A DNA stretch of 64,000 bases from Neurospora crassa OR74A (GCF_000182925.2 NC_026501.1:930001-994000); one strand, 5' to 3'; positions 11,601 to 24,620 are shown, counted from the stretch's first letter. Notes: a model not told the origin generated them from the letters alone. Program-made: numbers and translations.

Positions 11601-13069
11601 TTGGCTCCAAGGTTACTGGCCCTATCGATGGCAATAACGTTGTCCCTACCGGTATCCTTCCTTCCGGCAGCGTTCCCTCCGGTGTTGTTTCTAGCGTTGT
11701 CTCCATGGTCACTGCTGATCCCATTAACGGCGACAAGATTGCTGACCCCTCTGCCGTCACCGCCCCCGCTGAGTGGACCACTTCGACCATCTATGCCACC
11801 ACCACCTCTACTATCACCAGCTGCGCTCCTGAGGTGACCGACTGCCCTGCTAAGATCGGCCAGGTCACCACTGTTACTGTCCCCATCGGCGTCACCGTCT
11901 GCCCCGTTACCGCCACCGAGACTGCCGCCCGCGCTCCTACTGGTATCTTTACCTCGGTCCCCGCCGAGTCGATTCCTGCTGGCTTCACTACCTCGACCGT
12001 TTACAGTACCACTACCTCCACCATCGCTAGCTGCGCTCCTGAGATGACCGACTGCGCTGGCAAGATTGGCCAAGTTACTACCGTTATTGTCCCTGTCGGC
12101 GTCACCGTTTGCCCCGTTACCGCCACCGAGACTGCCGCTACCGAGACTGCCGCCCGCGCTCCTACGGGCATCATGACCTCGGTCCCCGTCGAGTCGATCC
12201 CTGCTGGCTACACCACCTCGACCGTCTACAGCACTGCCACCTCCACCATCGCTAGCTGTGCTCCTGAGATGACCGACTGCGCCGGCAAGATTGGCCAGGT
12301 CACCACCATCATCGTTCCCGTCGGCGTTACCGTCTGCCCCATCACCGAGGCCTTCCCTCCCGCTACCTCGGTCCCCGCCGCTCCCGCCGCTGTTCCTACT
12401 GGTGCTGCTAGCGTCCCTGCTGTCTCCGCTGTTCCCACCGGTGGTGCGGGTGTCCCTGCCGTCTCCGCTCCCGCTGTTCCCACCGGTGGTGCTGGTGTTC
12501 CCGCCGTCTCCACCCCCGTTGTTCCCTCCGGTGTTGCTGGTGTTCCCGCCGTTTCCGCCCCCGCTGTTCCCTCCGGTGGTGCTGATGTCCCTGCGGTCTC
12601 CGCCCCTGCTGTTCCCTCCGGTGGTGCTGATGTCCCTGCCGTCCCCTCCAACGGTGCCCCCGGCGCTGGTGTTAACAAGGTCGCCACCTCCTCCGTCGTC
12701 TCCGTCTCCTCCATGCCATTCACCACCATCACCGTCGCCAAGCCCGCCGCTTCCGCCCCCGGTGCTCCCGGTGCCCCTGGTGCTGGTGTCCCCGCCGAGT
12801 CCGCGGCTGTGCCCGCCGGTGGTGCCCCTGCCGTTCCCTCCGCCGTCAACGCTCCTGTTGTCCCCAGCGGCGCTGTCCCCACTGGCACCGGCGTCTCGGT
12901 TGCTCCCTCTAGCGCTGCCTCCACCTACAGCATGCCTGCGCCGCCTGCTCAGACCGAGCCTGTGACCGGCTCTGAGCCCTCGGAGGTTCCTGTCACTGCT
13001 GGCGCCGGACGCAACGTTGTTGCGATGGGTGTCCCTGCTTTGGTGGCTGCTTTGGTTCTTGCTTTGTAA
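8696..13069 (+). CDS. GPI-anchored GH18 (class III type) chitinase with a long mucin-like repeat region
   Basis: Two exons, 8,696-9,170 and 9,240-13,069 (69-nt intron, GTATGT donor, GGCTAAC branch), encode about 1,434 residues. Residues 1-17 are a signal peptide. Residues about 24-320 are a GH18 barrel: VNVYWGQ, DYVTIGAHCD, KKVLLSLDGVE and the active-site strand DGFNLDGE at 146-153, which keeps D151 and the acid/base E153 but has Asn149 where the DxxDxDxE motif has Asp. The rest is low complexity: CEDE/CEGE clusters, many PSG and GDRS(D/E)IIGAIPSG repeats, three Cys-containing TTSTIY...SCAPE...TVCPVT modules, and Val-Pro-Ala repeats. The last about 20 residues are hydrophobic after AGAGRN, a GPI-attachment signal. 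It should sit in the cell wall or plasma membrane and act on chitin during wall remodelling. I suspect it is the chitinase named chit-1 in N. crassa but cannot confirm that. Confidence 0.93.
10141..10880 (+). repeat. Coding tandem repeats, GDRSxIIG/PSG type
   Basis: The chitinase stalk repeats the unit GDRS(D/E)IIGAIPSGSIPLGS with variable numbers of xVPSG/xAPSG pentapeptides between copies. Nucleotide identity between copies is high, so array length probably varies between strains. Confidence 0.9.
11085..11700 (+). repeat. Coding tandem repeats, SxVGSKVTGPIDGDN type
   Basis: About five to six copies of a unit containing GSKVTGPIDGDNVALPS, separated by xxPSG pentapeptides, make a second repeat block distinct in sequence from the first. 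Confidence 0.88.
11770..12350 (+). repeat. Three Cys-bearing Thr/Ser modules in the chitinase stalk
   Basis: Three copies of a module beginning (E/A)(W/G)(T/F/Y)TTSTxY and containing SCAPExTDC, KIGQVTT and GVTVCP. Each has three cysteines in conserved order. Similar Thr-rich Cys modules occur in fungal GPI wall proteins; here they follow the PSG stalk. Confidence 0.88.
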
Positions 13070-15094
13070 AGAATATTTTTTTTGTGATATGCATGTGGGA
13101 AGAATTTTGAATGGAGGATGAAACAAGTGAAAGGGATGGATGGGTGTACATGGATGAAGAAGCTGAAGAGCAAGAAGAAGAAGAAGGAACTTTTTTGGAT
13201 ATGCATGATTAGCAAGCTTTTTTTCCCCCGGACATATTAGAAAGTGTCTTTTATCTTACATACCCTAATGTACTTGCATCGTACCTGTTACCCACCCATC
13301 CATCTTGCATCTCTTTCTCATTCTTCTCCATGTGTCCATATTCATGTCTGGCGGTTTACTATACCATTCTGCATGCATTCAATCCATCCTAGAAGTATGG
13401 ACGGGAGAAATAACAACAAAGCAAAGCGAGCGAACGAGCGAGCGAGCATATTAGATATTTGGATTTATCTATACTTTTTCTAGCGTCACTTGTTTCCTAG
13501 AGTAAGACTTCGCTTCTCTTTGTGTGTTTTCTTTGTATATATAAAGCAGATGAATAAGATACCTACCTATGATGAGTACCTACTAGGGACATCTATATCT
13601 GGTGCCAACGTGAGCCTTGCTCGGACATAAATGTATCGAAAATGGTCAAGAGAGAATACTATGAGTTATCATCTACCTTTTATTATCTCCCGTTGTTATC
13701 ATCATCTCCCTTTCGTGAAAGTAACTCACAGTGTCGCGATACTAAATGAATATTTCCTAATCTGCATATCCTCGCAAATCAATTCGGAGGGATTCAACAG
13801 AAATATTAATACCTAGGTGAATATCTAGAAGAGATGATCAAGACATGTATAACTCACATTTAGAAAGCTACTAAAAGAAACATAAACGTCATTCTCAATT
13901 GTGTACCTACACAATGTACACAGTATGCTGTATACACGAGCAAGGCACCTCACCTCCATTACCTAGGTAACTGCCTACCAACCAGCTAAGGTAAGGTACC
14001 AACCTCAGATCTACTTACCTACCTACCTACCTATCTCACCTCTACCAGACCTACTTAGGTAGGTATCAGGAAAACCAAACAGCCGCATCGTACGAGTTGG
14101 GGTCCGATGCACAGATCTCAATCTACCTAGGAAGTTGCTGACTAGACAGACCCTCCCGGCTTGGCTTGAGCGAGAATCAGTACACAAAGCTGGGATGCCG
14201 TGCTGTGCCGTGCCATGTTCTTCTCGCTCATTGATACCGGGAAGCATGCACGTGGGTTTATCTCATTTAAGGCAGAGGTAGTTGCAGTGGGTCAGGGAAG
14301 TTTGGTCAATGCCCGCCTTGGTAATTTAATAGTTACTTGCTCATGGGTGTCTTTTTGTGCCTCTTTCTCTGAAGCTATGAGTTTGTCTAGGTAGGTAGGG
14401 AGGTGGGTAGTCCTTTGCCTTGGTACTAGGTTGGGATTGGGAGAATGGTACATTGGTGGAAGAGATTGTTTATCGTCATCATCATCGCCAGTTGGCTACC
14501 TACGTACCTACCTATGTTGATATCACAGGTTATACTGTCCGACGAAATGAACTCGACGAAAGCGTAACTCCCAAGAAACACATAAGAGAATAAGCTCCAG
14601 GCCCGGTAGAGTCTCTTCATTTTCTTTGATCGGTATAGTCCAGTGCAATGTAGTTCGATGTCAGCGCAGTCATGCCGAATTTTCTATCTAGGTACCTTTA
14701 CCTACATGTACTTCACGATATATCAGTCCAGGTTCAGTAAATGTAATGTTATAGCGACTCTTTGCCTATTCAATTCGGGGCCATGTCCCGTTCTGCTTGC
14801 ACTGATGGCTACCTACAGTTATGTACGTCCTGCTCACTCCTACATCGTCTTCGCCGATCGCCATATAAGCCGCAGGGAAACCATCATCACTCACGTTTCT
14901 AGACTTACTGATAATCTCTAGGTTACTTGCTTGCTGACTTCCATCCCATGACCACTTCCCCCAAATGCTTCCGAAAGGAAGTTTCCTCTCACACCTCACA
15001 CCTCACCCACCCACATTGACACCTACTGTGCTCCCTCTCCCTCGGCTTGCCACGGCCTTGCCTTGATCGATCGTAATCTAAAAACCTTGATTTC

Positions 15095-15167
15095 TCGATC
15101 GATCGATCGATCGATCATGAACGTCAATCAATGCTGATGTGATGTGATGTGATGTGATGTGATGTGA
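15095..15167. repeat. Adjacent (ATCG)n and (GTGAT)n microsatellites
   Basis: An (ATCG)-type run of about six units is followed within 20 bp by about six copies of GTGAT. Confidence 0.9.
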
Positions 15168-18100
15168 CATGATTGCTCAAGGTACGAAGGGAAGACATAC
15201 ATGTCTCTAATGAAAACTTGACATATCAGACCAGAGGTACTCACGAAAACTGACAAGAAGCTAGGTAGCTATTGACATGCAAGTTCTGTTTAGCTACTTG
15301 GATAATTCCTTAATACTCACCTTCACCATCCATCCCTTTCTCATTCTTTTTTCAAAGTCTCACCCCAGCTTGCCAGGCCCGAGTATTCGGATCTATTTTC
15401 CCATATAGCTAGCTATAATGAGATAGGTTGATCCGGTTATGGATTCCATCGCGATCGAGACATGTACAGTACCGTACCTACCTTCATAGTAGGTATTAGG
15501 GATACACCTAAATATATAAGGTACCGACCTAGAGCTGAATTTAAATGTGCCTGGACTCGTGGCATGTATGCATGTCTCACTAAAGAAGAAAAGGCAAAAA
15601 TATATCGAACATCTACACTACCTAGAACGAACGCATGGAAAAAGCGTGGCATGAACATGGGCATGGCGTGACCATGACATCCACATGGCACGATACCTAT
15701 TGCTGAAAGGCGTCGCAGGTGTGTTGTGTTGTGTGGCACACATATCATACAAGCTGATGGCGGCGGCGGCGGCGGCGGATCGAATAAGGCTTGCCCATAA
15801 AGTCTTCTCTCTCTACAAGTGCTCCGACTGGCTTGACGGACATATCACATCACTTCGGCTTGCTTTTTTTTTTTTTTTTTTCGGCCCTATATAAAACTGC
15901 TGGAAGAAAAAGTCTGGCCCTATAGGAGGAAATATGGACGTGAGAAGGGTTGAACTCGGCCACTAAACACTTTACCCATTTTCCTACTTGACTTGACTCA
16001 ATCAATGTCTGAGTCCCATACCATAAAGTCCCAAACGGGCCAATGTATCTGTCAACTGCAGCATAGTAGTGTGGAAACGCGTATGTAGTGGTAATGCGTG
16101 GTGATAAAGAGAAGAAACAAAAATCTAGAAAATGTGGCGCTCCATGGCGTTTATAATCGAACCATGGTGTTCTCATGCTTTTGCGGTTTCAGCTCCGAAC
16201 TTCCCAGCTCCGTGGGAATGGCATGTACCGAAAAAAAGAAAGAAAGAAAGAGAAGCGTTCCAGTCGGCTGGGCTGCCTTTTGCTGGGTTTTCGTCACGTG
16301 CTTGATTCTAGCTACGACACAATGAGACAGTTACATACCGGCTGTATCTAAATTCGGGTCAAAGGCCCGAGTCTATCAAAGCCCAGATTCCAGCCACGTT
16401 GACTCCCATAGGGCCAGCTACCTACCTACCTACCTAGGTACCACCCTTCTTCGCGGGAGTCGAAGGTAGATGCACGTATGTAGGTCTCTCTCTGATTGAC
16501 GCTGCACTGCACTGCACTGGACCCGAATGAACTTGGGGTTTTCGATCCGATCCGTTCTGGCGGGACACATTGCGACCGCGGATTGGAAATGAAAGGGATG
16601 CGTTCGTTCGGATGCGGTTTGTGTATCCGACGATCAGAGTTACCCGACTTGGGGATTGGGGATTTTGCCAAGCGATTGTGGGATATGCAAGTTGAGACTT
16701 TACGAACGACTGGAACGAAAGCAAACCTAGGTAGTTGGGGATAATGGAATATAGATAGGTACCGAGCCGGACCTAGACGGTTGTAGGTATACGGCCAAAC
16801 TCGAATGTACAACGTAAAGTAGGCTTCGTTACGGAGGTAGAAGCAAGCTAAAGTTAGGTATGGAATATATGTATGTCTCTCTTTCCCTCGTGAGTTCTTG
16901 TATGTGTAACGGTCTGGAAGTGTTCCCACCTCTCCTTCCTTCATCCCCTTCTATGGGTTGGGTTGGAGAGAGGAAAGTCACGTCGGTCAGACCGGGAAGA
17001 TGCTAGGAAGGGGCGTGATTTGAAGGAGAGACCGAGCTCGATGCGTCAAGGGTGCGATAGTGGTGTAGCATATGTGTTGTACATTGGTAGCTGAATGAAA
17101 AAGATAAAGCACGTGTGAACGGAGATTGCGTAGACAAAAGGAGGAAAAAGAAAGGAAAGCTTCTAGAAGGGTTGATAAGATGTCTTGCAACAAGTCCCTT
17201 CCGACTGCCGAGTGAAACTCATTGCTTGTTTTTTGCCCTGTACACTTGTGACGATGAAGGACTTCACCATCGCAGCACTGTTACGTTACTAGTATTGTGG
17301 TGGAGAGCAAGAAGAAGACTCTGCACATGCTGCACATCAGTTTACCCAGGGTTGACTTCCCCTTTTCATGCTTTCACACTCTTCAATTACCGGGCCCGGA
17401 TCTTGCGTGCCGATACACGACACTTGCCGGTACACCTACCCGACAAGACCCCGTGGACGATCAGTGGTTGGGTATGTGACCGAACGGGGACAGCCCGGCG
17501 GTACGGGTGAAACACGGCTTTTCATGCTGGCCAATGTAGTAGTGTAGTGGAACTAACGATGATAGTTTGTTTCGGCACCGAATGGTGTTTTTCACACAGG
17601 GATCCTGAAAATAGATGACCTCACCATCCATTTTGTGGCTGATGGATGAGTAGATGCTCAATGACAGTGTAACAGTAAAAACGTGTCGAAGTGATGCGAT
17701 TCACACCACGTATGGGCACCCAGAGGCCCAATGCCAAATGACGTTTGGGCAGTCAATGGTCTGGGGATCGGGCATGGCGATGAACTGGAGGATCCTCGGC
17801 TCTCACCTGTGCTTGGCTGGGCATCCACCAGGCGTGCTAGGTAACGATCAGGTCAAAAACGTGCTTTGATGCTGGTAGCATCTCCACTAACGCCAGCACT
17901 CGTCGGATGCCAACTCACTCCAGGAGGCATGTACAAACACGTCTTCTTCCTCGTGCAGCGGGGGAGGCTAGAAAGGAGTTAGTGTAAAGTTCTCCGATAT
18001 AGGCAAGCGAAGCAGGGTTAGGTAAATGGCTTGGGCGAACCAATTATCATACAGTGAAAGTGAGTTTTGGCAGACTTTTCATCGGACCACCGGCATCTTC

Positions 18101-19398
18101 TCGAAAGGACGTCTGTGGCTAGCAGGGCATGAATGCACCTCGGGCTCTTTGTGACATAGAAGGGGGCCCAAGTATGCCAACCAACTCTGTGCAACTGTGA
18201 TATTGAACTTGATGCGTTCTGGCGACCCAACCATGATGTTGTAGGCCGTTGGAACTTTCATTGCCTGCACACACTCGTATCATACATGTGGGCTTGAGTG
18301 TAGGCCATGCGTGTGTGCGTCTGGACGCCTGAACGTGATCCTTCTGCGAGCGAATGTCTTGATGTTGAGACCCTGAACGATCAGGTGGATGGATATTGGA
18401 CAAGTCTCGAAGCGGTAACGGACACCTCTTGGTATTGACGTAGGTGGTTGTTCTTGCCACGGCACAGCGGAAGAAATGGTCCTAACTGTCAGGACGACAG
18501 GGTCGATTCGGGTCCCGGGATCTCCCTTCGAGTCAAATCCATCTCTTATTGAAAGCATTGACACCATTTCGGCACACGAGCCTCAGGATCCATCAGGAGT
18601 CGGAGGCTGGGCCGAGACCCTAGACCCAATAAGCTTCCATGACAAAGACCTGCTCACGATAAGACATTCCCCTCGGTCATACTATGTAGTGTACATCTCC
18701 ACTCGGTACGGGCCGGAGATGGAAGCGGTGACCACCGGGCTTCTCAGCTCGAAAGGTTGTCAGTCTGTAAAGTTGCCACCGGTCCCCGAGGAGGTTGTCG
18801 CATTTTGCATGAGTTTGCTTCAGTCTCACTTTTGACAGCGGATAGGGCCGGCAGTTTCCAAGGGTGCGAGGGCCTTTTTTTTTTTTTTTTTTTTCTTTTC
18901 TTCTCTTTTACCCAGGCTTGCTGCTGTGAAACGACACGAAGCAGGATAGGGCTCGATGATGTCTGTTGCGCACTGCTAGTATGGGAGTGTGGATGTGGGC
19001 GGTCGGGACTCACGCGGGGCGACCATGAGCTACCTACCTTCCGTGACGGATCACATATGCAACTGCAACAAGCGTCAACGGCGGTGATGATGGAGCGCTT
19101 GATGGATCGCATACAGATCGCGGAATGAACTCGTGTGCCATCTTCTCCACCAACATCTGGAATTAAACCACTGTGCAGTGAGCTGGTATGGAGGCGAAGG
19201 TAAGGTGAGTCGTTGGAGGCGGAGGCGGAAGCGAGTCCGACTCCGGGCCAATACCACCTTTCTTCTCTTTGCAGCTGGCATGGTCCCTTCCAGTCTTTGC
19301 CAGTCATCAGTGTGCCAGTGTTGGCGTGCTTCTCATTCCGTAGCCAGCCAGTGGTCCAGTACACTACCTATGTCGTGACGATCTGGGTATCCGTAACG

Positions 19399-21801
19399 TG
19401 TAGTGTAGTGTAGTGTACCAATTTCCACGAGAAATGGGCGTGGGCAGGGTAAGCCAGCCAGTCAAGGAGATGGATATGAGGCTCCCTCGCGTGCGTAGAT
19501 GGACAATATCGTGGTTTGCTGGTTTCGCCATCGGGAAGCAGCTTCGGTTGATCATGGAGCTAATAAGCGCGGATCTGGCAGATGAAAAAGGTTGTTCCGC
19601 GGAGGCATGGATGGCATTGGTGTCTCGTGCGTGTACATCTAGAACATAGTCTAGATAGTAGGAGCCTCTACACTAGTGTAGTGTACATAATAGCACCTCC
19701 GCGGTTGGCGGCTTTTGGTGGGCGTCAAACCTGAGGGTCGGGTTTACCGCAGTCTGTATGGTAGTGTACGTAGTGTAGTTCTGGAGGGCAGATGGTCTGG
19801 ACAGGGCAGGGAAAGACAGCCCAGACGCCTGCTTCGCCACTCAGCTTCCGTCCACCGGCCCTCTGGCGTGCGAGGGTGGTCTTGGTGGTTCCTCAGTGAT
19901 CCAGGCCCATCATCACCAGAGACATGCTATGTATGAGACAGCCCGGATGAGAGACCCATAAGAAGGTTAGATCTCCCGAAGAGTTCTCAGCAGATGACAT
20001 GTCAACATGCCAATGCCGGGGAGAGCAAGAAAGGCGTGCCCGCTGTCGGGTGTATCTCGCTGTTGCTGAAGACTTTGAAAGCTACCGTGGTGGTGTCGTC
20101 GCAGCCGTGTAACCGTTGCCTACCTAGTGAGAATAATAGCGGCTTTGTGCTGCCCTTTCCCTCCGAACCATTCAGTGCACACCACTCCCCTGACGGCGTC
20201 TCCTCCGCCCCAGGGGCATGCCCTCCCCCCCCATCTTTCCGAACCCCGTAAAGGGTGGTGTGGGCAGCAGCAACATAGGTAATGGAGGAGGCCATCCCAA
20301 GAGGCCGGGTGGGTAACCGCGTCGGCGATGCCCTGTGAGTGGCCAGCGGGTTTGACAGAGGGAAGTGCCGTAAATGTCTTCAATTGCCTCCCCAATCAAA
20401 GTTAGGTGGCATTGGCACTAGCTCGTTCTCATTCGATAGCCGAGGCTGCATCATTTTTTTTTTTCTTCGCTTTTTCTCTGCTGTCGTTCATTATTAACAA
20501 TCAGGGAGACTGAGACGCCCAATGTGGCGGCGGACTTGAAATGGGTCGACTTGCAATTGCGGAATGAAACATGATGAATAGCAGACAGAGATGGAAGCTT
20601 CCATTTTCAAAATGGAATTGTTCTTCAGTTTTTTTTTTTTTTATTTTTTTCCTTCCTTTGTCTCTCGCTTTTTCTGTCTCCCCGACTCACCCCTCCTCCA
20701 TCCCACTTTCTGTCCGTCTACGCAGGATGAGCTAGAGTTGTCAAATTCGGGGTCTCACTGACCCTTGAAACCTTGGGTGCATTCCGTAGACCGGAGCTGG
20801 AGGAGGCGAAAAAAAAAGTCTCGATGATGAGAAAAAAAAGAACGAGTCTTTGTGTTGGACGATCCCAGCTAAAAGTGGAAATGTGATGGTGCCAAGTGAA
20901 AGAGGAGTAGTGTACACTACACTACACTTCACTACACTACACTACACTACAGCACACAACAGCCATGTGAGGTACTTTGCAGTCAGAGTGGAAAAAAAAA
21001 AAAAAAAAAAAGGCTTTGTGACAACTACCTGATCCCTTGGTGGTGACTAATGCGGACTGGTAGATGCTGGATAATACATAGGTATGTATTGTGCCTGGCG
21101 AGCTGGGCCGGGGAGAAGGACCCGGGTGAAGCAAAGATCAACACACTAGGGAAGCGAGGGAAGGGGGAGAAAGAGGATGAAGGACGGGACCCGGACCCTA
21201 GTGTCCACTGCCCTGAGCAACAATGTGTAAGCTAACCCCACCCATCAGATGGAACGGGTCTACAATCTGCAAGACTATCGCTGTTTTCTGGAGGACCGAT
21301 ATCAGGAGCAGTTTCGGGGACTTTTTGGACTTTTTGATGTCACTTTACTTGTTGCTCATCCACAATGTCCATCAGGCTTACATTCTCGCACTGGATCACA
21401 CTCCTTCTAGAGATAGCCATGCCTGACCACGAACCATCTGAACATGTAGTGTAGACTCTAAAAAAAAAAAAAAACATGAGCAGTTGGATGAACAACAACA
21501 CGAGTCAGGTACCGCTCCTCTGGTCAACGTTTAGTCAACTCAACTATACCTTATCCAGCTTCCCTTGTTGCCGGAAATAAACTCGATGGGACCGGGTACC
21601 TTGGCTGAACCCAGGCTGGCCATGACAGCAGCTGACCAACAAGTTGGATTCAACAAGGATGCCGTCTGGACGTTTTCCATCAGAATGTAATGTAATAGTA
21701 CACTACATAGTACTCTAGAGATATTTGATGCTCGTGCCAAGCTACCACCTACCGAGAGGAGGCGTTGTCAAGATCTAGATGTACTACACTACACTACCTA
21801 C
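19399..21801. repeat. Dispersed (TAGTG)n / (CACTA)n clusters
   Basis: Runs of the same 5-bp unit recur at about 19,399-19,418, 19,670-19,688, 19,757-19,780, 20,907-20,951, 21,443, 21,698 and 21,780-21,801, in both orientations. The largest starts with the perfect 14-bp palindrome GTAGTGTACACTAC. Single copies also occur near 631, 17,536 and 30,660. Confidence 0.8.
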
Positions 21802-22739
21802 TTAGTACGTATCTGCCGTTCGACTCCAGGTGCCAAGCTTTCCCTTTCCAGCAGCACCTGCACACACCAGCGCCCGCCGTTGTTTTTCGGAGGGGGGCAT
21901 AGCGAGGTGAGGTGGTACGTACAGTGCGGGTAGGTAGGTTGGTAGGTATGGAGGTAGCGAGCGGGTGGGACGGGACGGATGGATTCATTCCACATTCTGT
22001 GGTTCTTCCTTCGCGGATTCGATTCTCTGGCCCATCGATTTCCCACTACGGTGGTCCTAACGCACCCGCATGCAGTGCTGCGGGTCACCTCACCTCCCCC
22101 ATCAGGTCCCAGCCCAGGGCAAGTACAACCACAGTTATCGAACGACCTAGTGTACCTAGCTTGGGACCCAATGGGGGCACGCTGAAGGGCCGCGGAAGTG
22201 GTGGGCCGCAAGGTACCTCCAGTGTACAGTGGGCAAGTCAACCAAAGTGGAAGCCGAGACCTCTCACATCCTGGGACCTCGTCCGAGAATCATCCTTAAT
22301 TCCAACTTCCTTTTTTTTCCTCCCCATTCCCGTTCATTGCCTCCTCTTTCCTCTCCGCCTACTTTCCTTGTCACGAGGGTAAACAACTGGTGTCTCAGTC
22401 TCGGTTTCCTACGCTGGTCTGTCTCGTGGGCTTTGTTCGTTCTAGGCCTCGCCTTTCTTCTTTAATAGATCTCTCTTTCAAATACCACCAGGCATCATCT
22501 TGTGTTTATCAGACTCCGGGAAAAAAAAAAAAAGTTGTCATCCCTCCCCTACTCCGTCATCGTCACCACATATCACACTTACCACATCCGCGATACCGTT
22601 GCCAACAACTCAATCTTCCGCAGACAGCTTAACACTAGAGTTTCCTACGCATTCATACACGCTGTCGCCCTCAACGCCCCCGGGCCCCGCCTCGCCGACT
22701 GCCCAATGCCGGCTTCCTCGAGGCAACCCTTCCTCCACG

Positions 22740-22928
22740 ATGGCTACCATCGAGCCACGGCTTATGCACCTCTCAACCGTACTTAACACTCAGCAAGCCG
22801 ACAGCCCTTCACCTATACAGCTCGGTCCTATAACGGCCCCCGTGAACAGCAACTCGCTCTATTTACCTACCCTGCCCCGCGATGCTGGACAACAACCACA
22901 ACCACAACAACCACAACAACAACAACAA

Positions 22929-22961
<33 letters not shown>

Positions 22962-24620
22962 AGAACCGACAAGCAACTGCCGACTCTGCCACCGATTCAC
23001 ACGCTCAGTAACGAGTCTATGACCAAGCAGACGCCCAGGATAGACCCGTTCGCAAGCGATTCTGCCGCTCGCCACCCTCCTTCGAGTTATTCACTCCAAT
23101 TGCTACTTTCATCAAACTCCCCAGAGACAAGCAGCACGCCCCTCTCTCTGCGCAGACCTGCAGGCGACCACCCCGATGCGCTTCAAGATGCCTACAACAA
23201 GAAGCGGCAGCGGGCTCTCGCTGCCAAAGACGACTATGTCCAGCTGCCTCAGCCTCTCAAGAAACAGAAATCCACCCAAGAGGTGGTTCTTCAACAAGTA
23301 GTCACGGTCCCACCCATCCTTAACGGCCTTCACGAACCGCCACCCAACCCCAACGCCAGCAGGTTTCCTCCAATACTCTCCGGCGTTGTTGACCATGAGG
23401 CACCGAGGATAAGCGGCTACATGCATGATCTCAGTCCTCCGACCCATGTCCCTGCCTCGGCAACCACAACTCCACCCGCCGAGTGGTCCATTACATCCCC
23501 ACCCCCAACAGACGGAGACAAGACGAGTGGCGGAGCCAAGGCGAAACGGAGGGCGGCGAAACCACGGAGAAAGTGGTCTGATGAGGAAACCAACAACCTT
23601 CTACTGGGTGTCAGTCGGCATGGTGTTGGAAAATGGACGACCATTCTGGAGGATCCCGACTACAAGTTCAACGATCGGACTGCCGGTGACCTCAAGGATC
23701 GGTTTCGGACCTGCTGTCCCGAGGAGCTTCGTGGGGGTTCAGGCAAGAGAAGCCCTGCGGCCGACAAGTCTACGTCAGGCGAACCAAGCACGCACATGAA
23801 CAGCAGGCACAAGAATGGCTTGTCGCTGGATGCTCTCTTGAGCAACCCAGAGGCTGGACCGAGTGATAAGGATAGGGGTGACTCCGACTCGGCCCCTGCA
23901 AAGCAGAGAAAGAGTCGGGCACACCGGAAGAAGATGGAAGATCTTGTCGAACTGGGAATCAGGGGTCCATTCAAAAAGTCGCACCGTCGTGAGCGGCGTC
24001 CATTCACGGACTTGGACGACAAGGAAATCCTGGCAGGACTCAAGAAGCACGGGCCGGCTTGGACCAAGATCCAACGCGATCCAGAGTATCATCTTCAGAG
24101 CCGCCAACCCACGGATTTGCGCGACCGGGTTCGCAACAAGTATCCGCAAATTTACGCAAGCATTGAGAAGACCAATCCCCGGGATAAGGACCATCAAGCG
24201 CGCGGGAGTGCGGAGGCGTCTACATCCAGCATCAGTCTGCTGGAACCTTCCATTCACCCTACGATATCCAAAACTCTCGAGCCGACCATAGCACGATCGA
24301 TAGAACCGCAAGTATCGCGACAGAGCTCGAGGGAGGAATTGCCAAAGTGGCTCCCGAGTACGACATGCGAACCGACAGAGACGCTACCCGGTCTGGCTTC
24401 TGTTTTTGCCGACTTGCCCGACGGTCCTCTGTCGTCGTCATATTTCGGAGGACCGCCCGATATGGACATATCCCGACTCCTGCTAAACGATGCCCAAGAT
24501 CCTTCCTCAGCCTCGGAGCGCCTGAGATATGGACAGGGAGGTATGGGGGGAGGGGCGCCAGTTATTTCAGGAGGTCAGGATGGTTTATCGGGCGGATCCG
24601 CCCATCGGAGGGCTCTCTGA
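22740..24620 (+). CDS. Telobox Myb/SANT double-strand telomere-repeat binding protein (Teb1/Tay1-like)
   Basis: The ATG at 22,740 (CACGATGG) opens an unspliced 626-codon frame. The same frame is open for 80 codons further upstream but has no ATG there. After a disordered N-terminus with a polyQ tract (about residues 54-76), there are two Myb/SANT domains: about 275-335 (W279, DLKDRF from residue 317) and about 418-475 (DLRDRV from residue 459). These (V/D)DLxD(K/R) third helices are the telobox signature. Two tandem telobox Mybs are typical of Schizosaccharomyces Teb1 and Yarrowia Tay1, which bind TTAGGG repeats at telomeres and at promoters; TRF-type proteins have one. The C-terminus is Ser/Pro/Gly rich. 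It should be a nuclear DNA-binding protein. Assignment to the family is firm; whether it serves telomeres, promoters or both is inference. Confidence 0.88.
22899..22965 (+). repeat. CAA/CAG repeat encoding polyglutamine
   Basis: An imperfect CAA/CAG run in the Myb gene encodes about 20 glutamines interrupted by Pro near its start; length variation between strains is likely. Confidence 0.95.

Larger units (their letters stand above)
13070..22739. other. 9.7-kb gene-poor interval dense in simple repeats
   Basis: I find no spliced or unspliced gene that convinces. Both strands hold frames up to about 200 codons, but they lack motifs and splice signals and coincide with microsatellites. The interval carries (TACC)n/(TAGG)n runs (about 14,010-14,060, 14,390, 14,500, 16,425), (ATCG)6 near 15,095, (GTGAT)n at 15,134-15,167, (GGC)n near 15,765, several poly-T and poly-A runs and the (TAGTG)n clusters. 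It includes the distal promoter of the telobox Myb gene and could hold non-coding transcripts. Confidence 0.5.

Noticed and set aside
10098-11837. Long Pro/Leu/Ala-rich frames in a second plus-strand frame (10,098-11,111 and 11,124-11,837)
   Set aside because: They are out-of-frame readings of the same chitinase repeats.
9176-13126. A 1,316-codon open frame on the minus strand opposite the chitinase, Gly/Asn/Arg rich and collagen-like
   Set aside because: It is the mirror of the chitinase stalk: codon bias and the repeated Pro-Ser-Gly codons remove stop codons from the opposite strand. It has no splice signals of its own, and the plus strand carries the signal peptide, GH18 motifs, intron and GPI signal.
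18744-19364. 206-codon minus-strand frame with a Lys run
   Set aside because: The Lys run is a poly-T tract; there is no domain, and other frames are also open.
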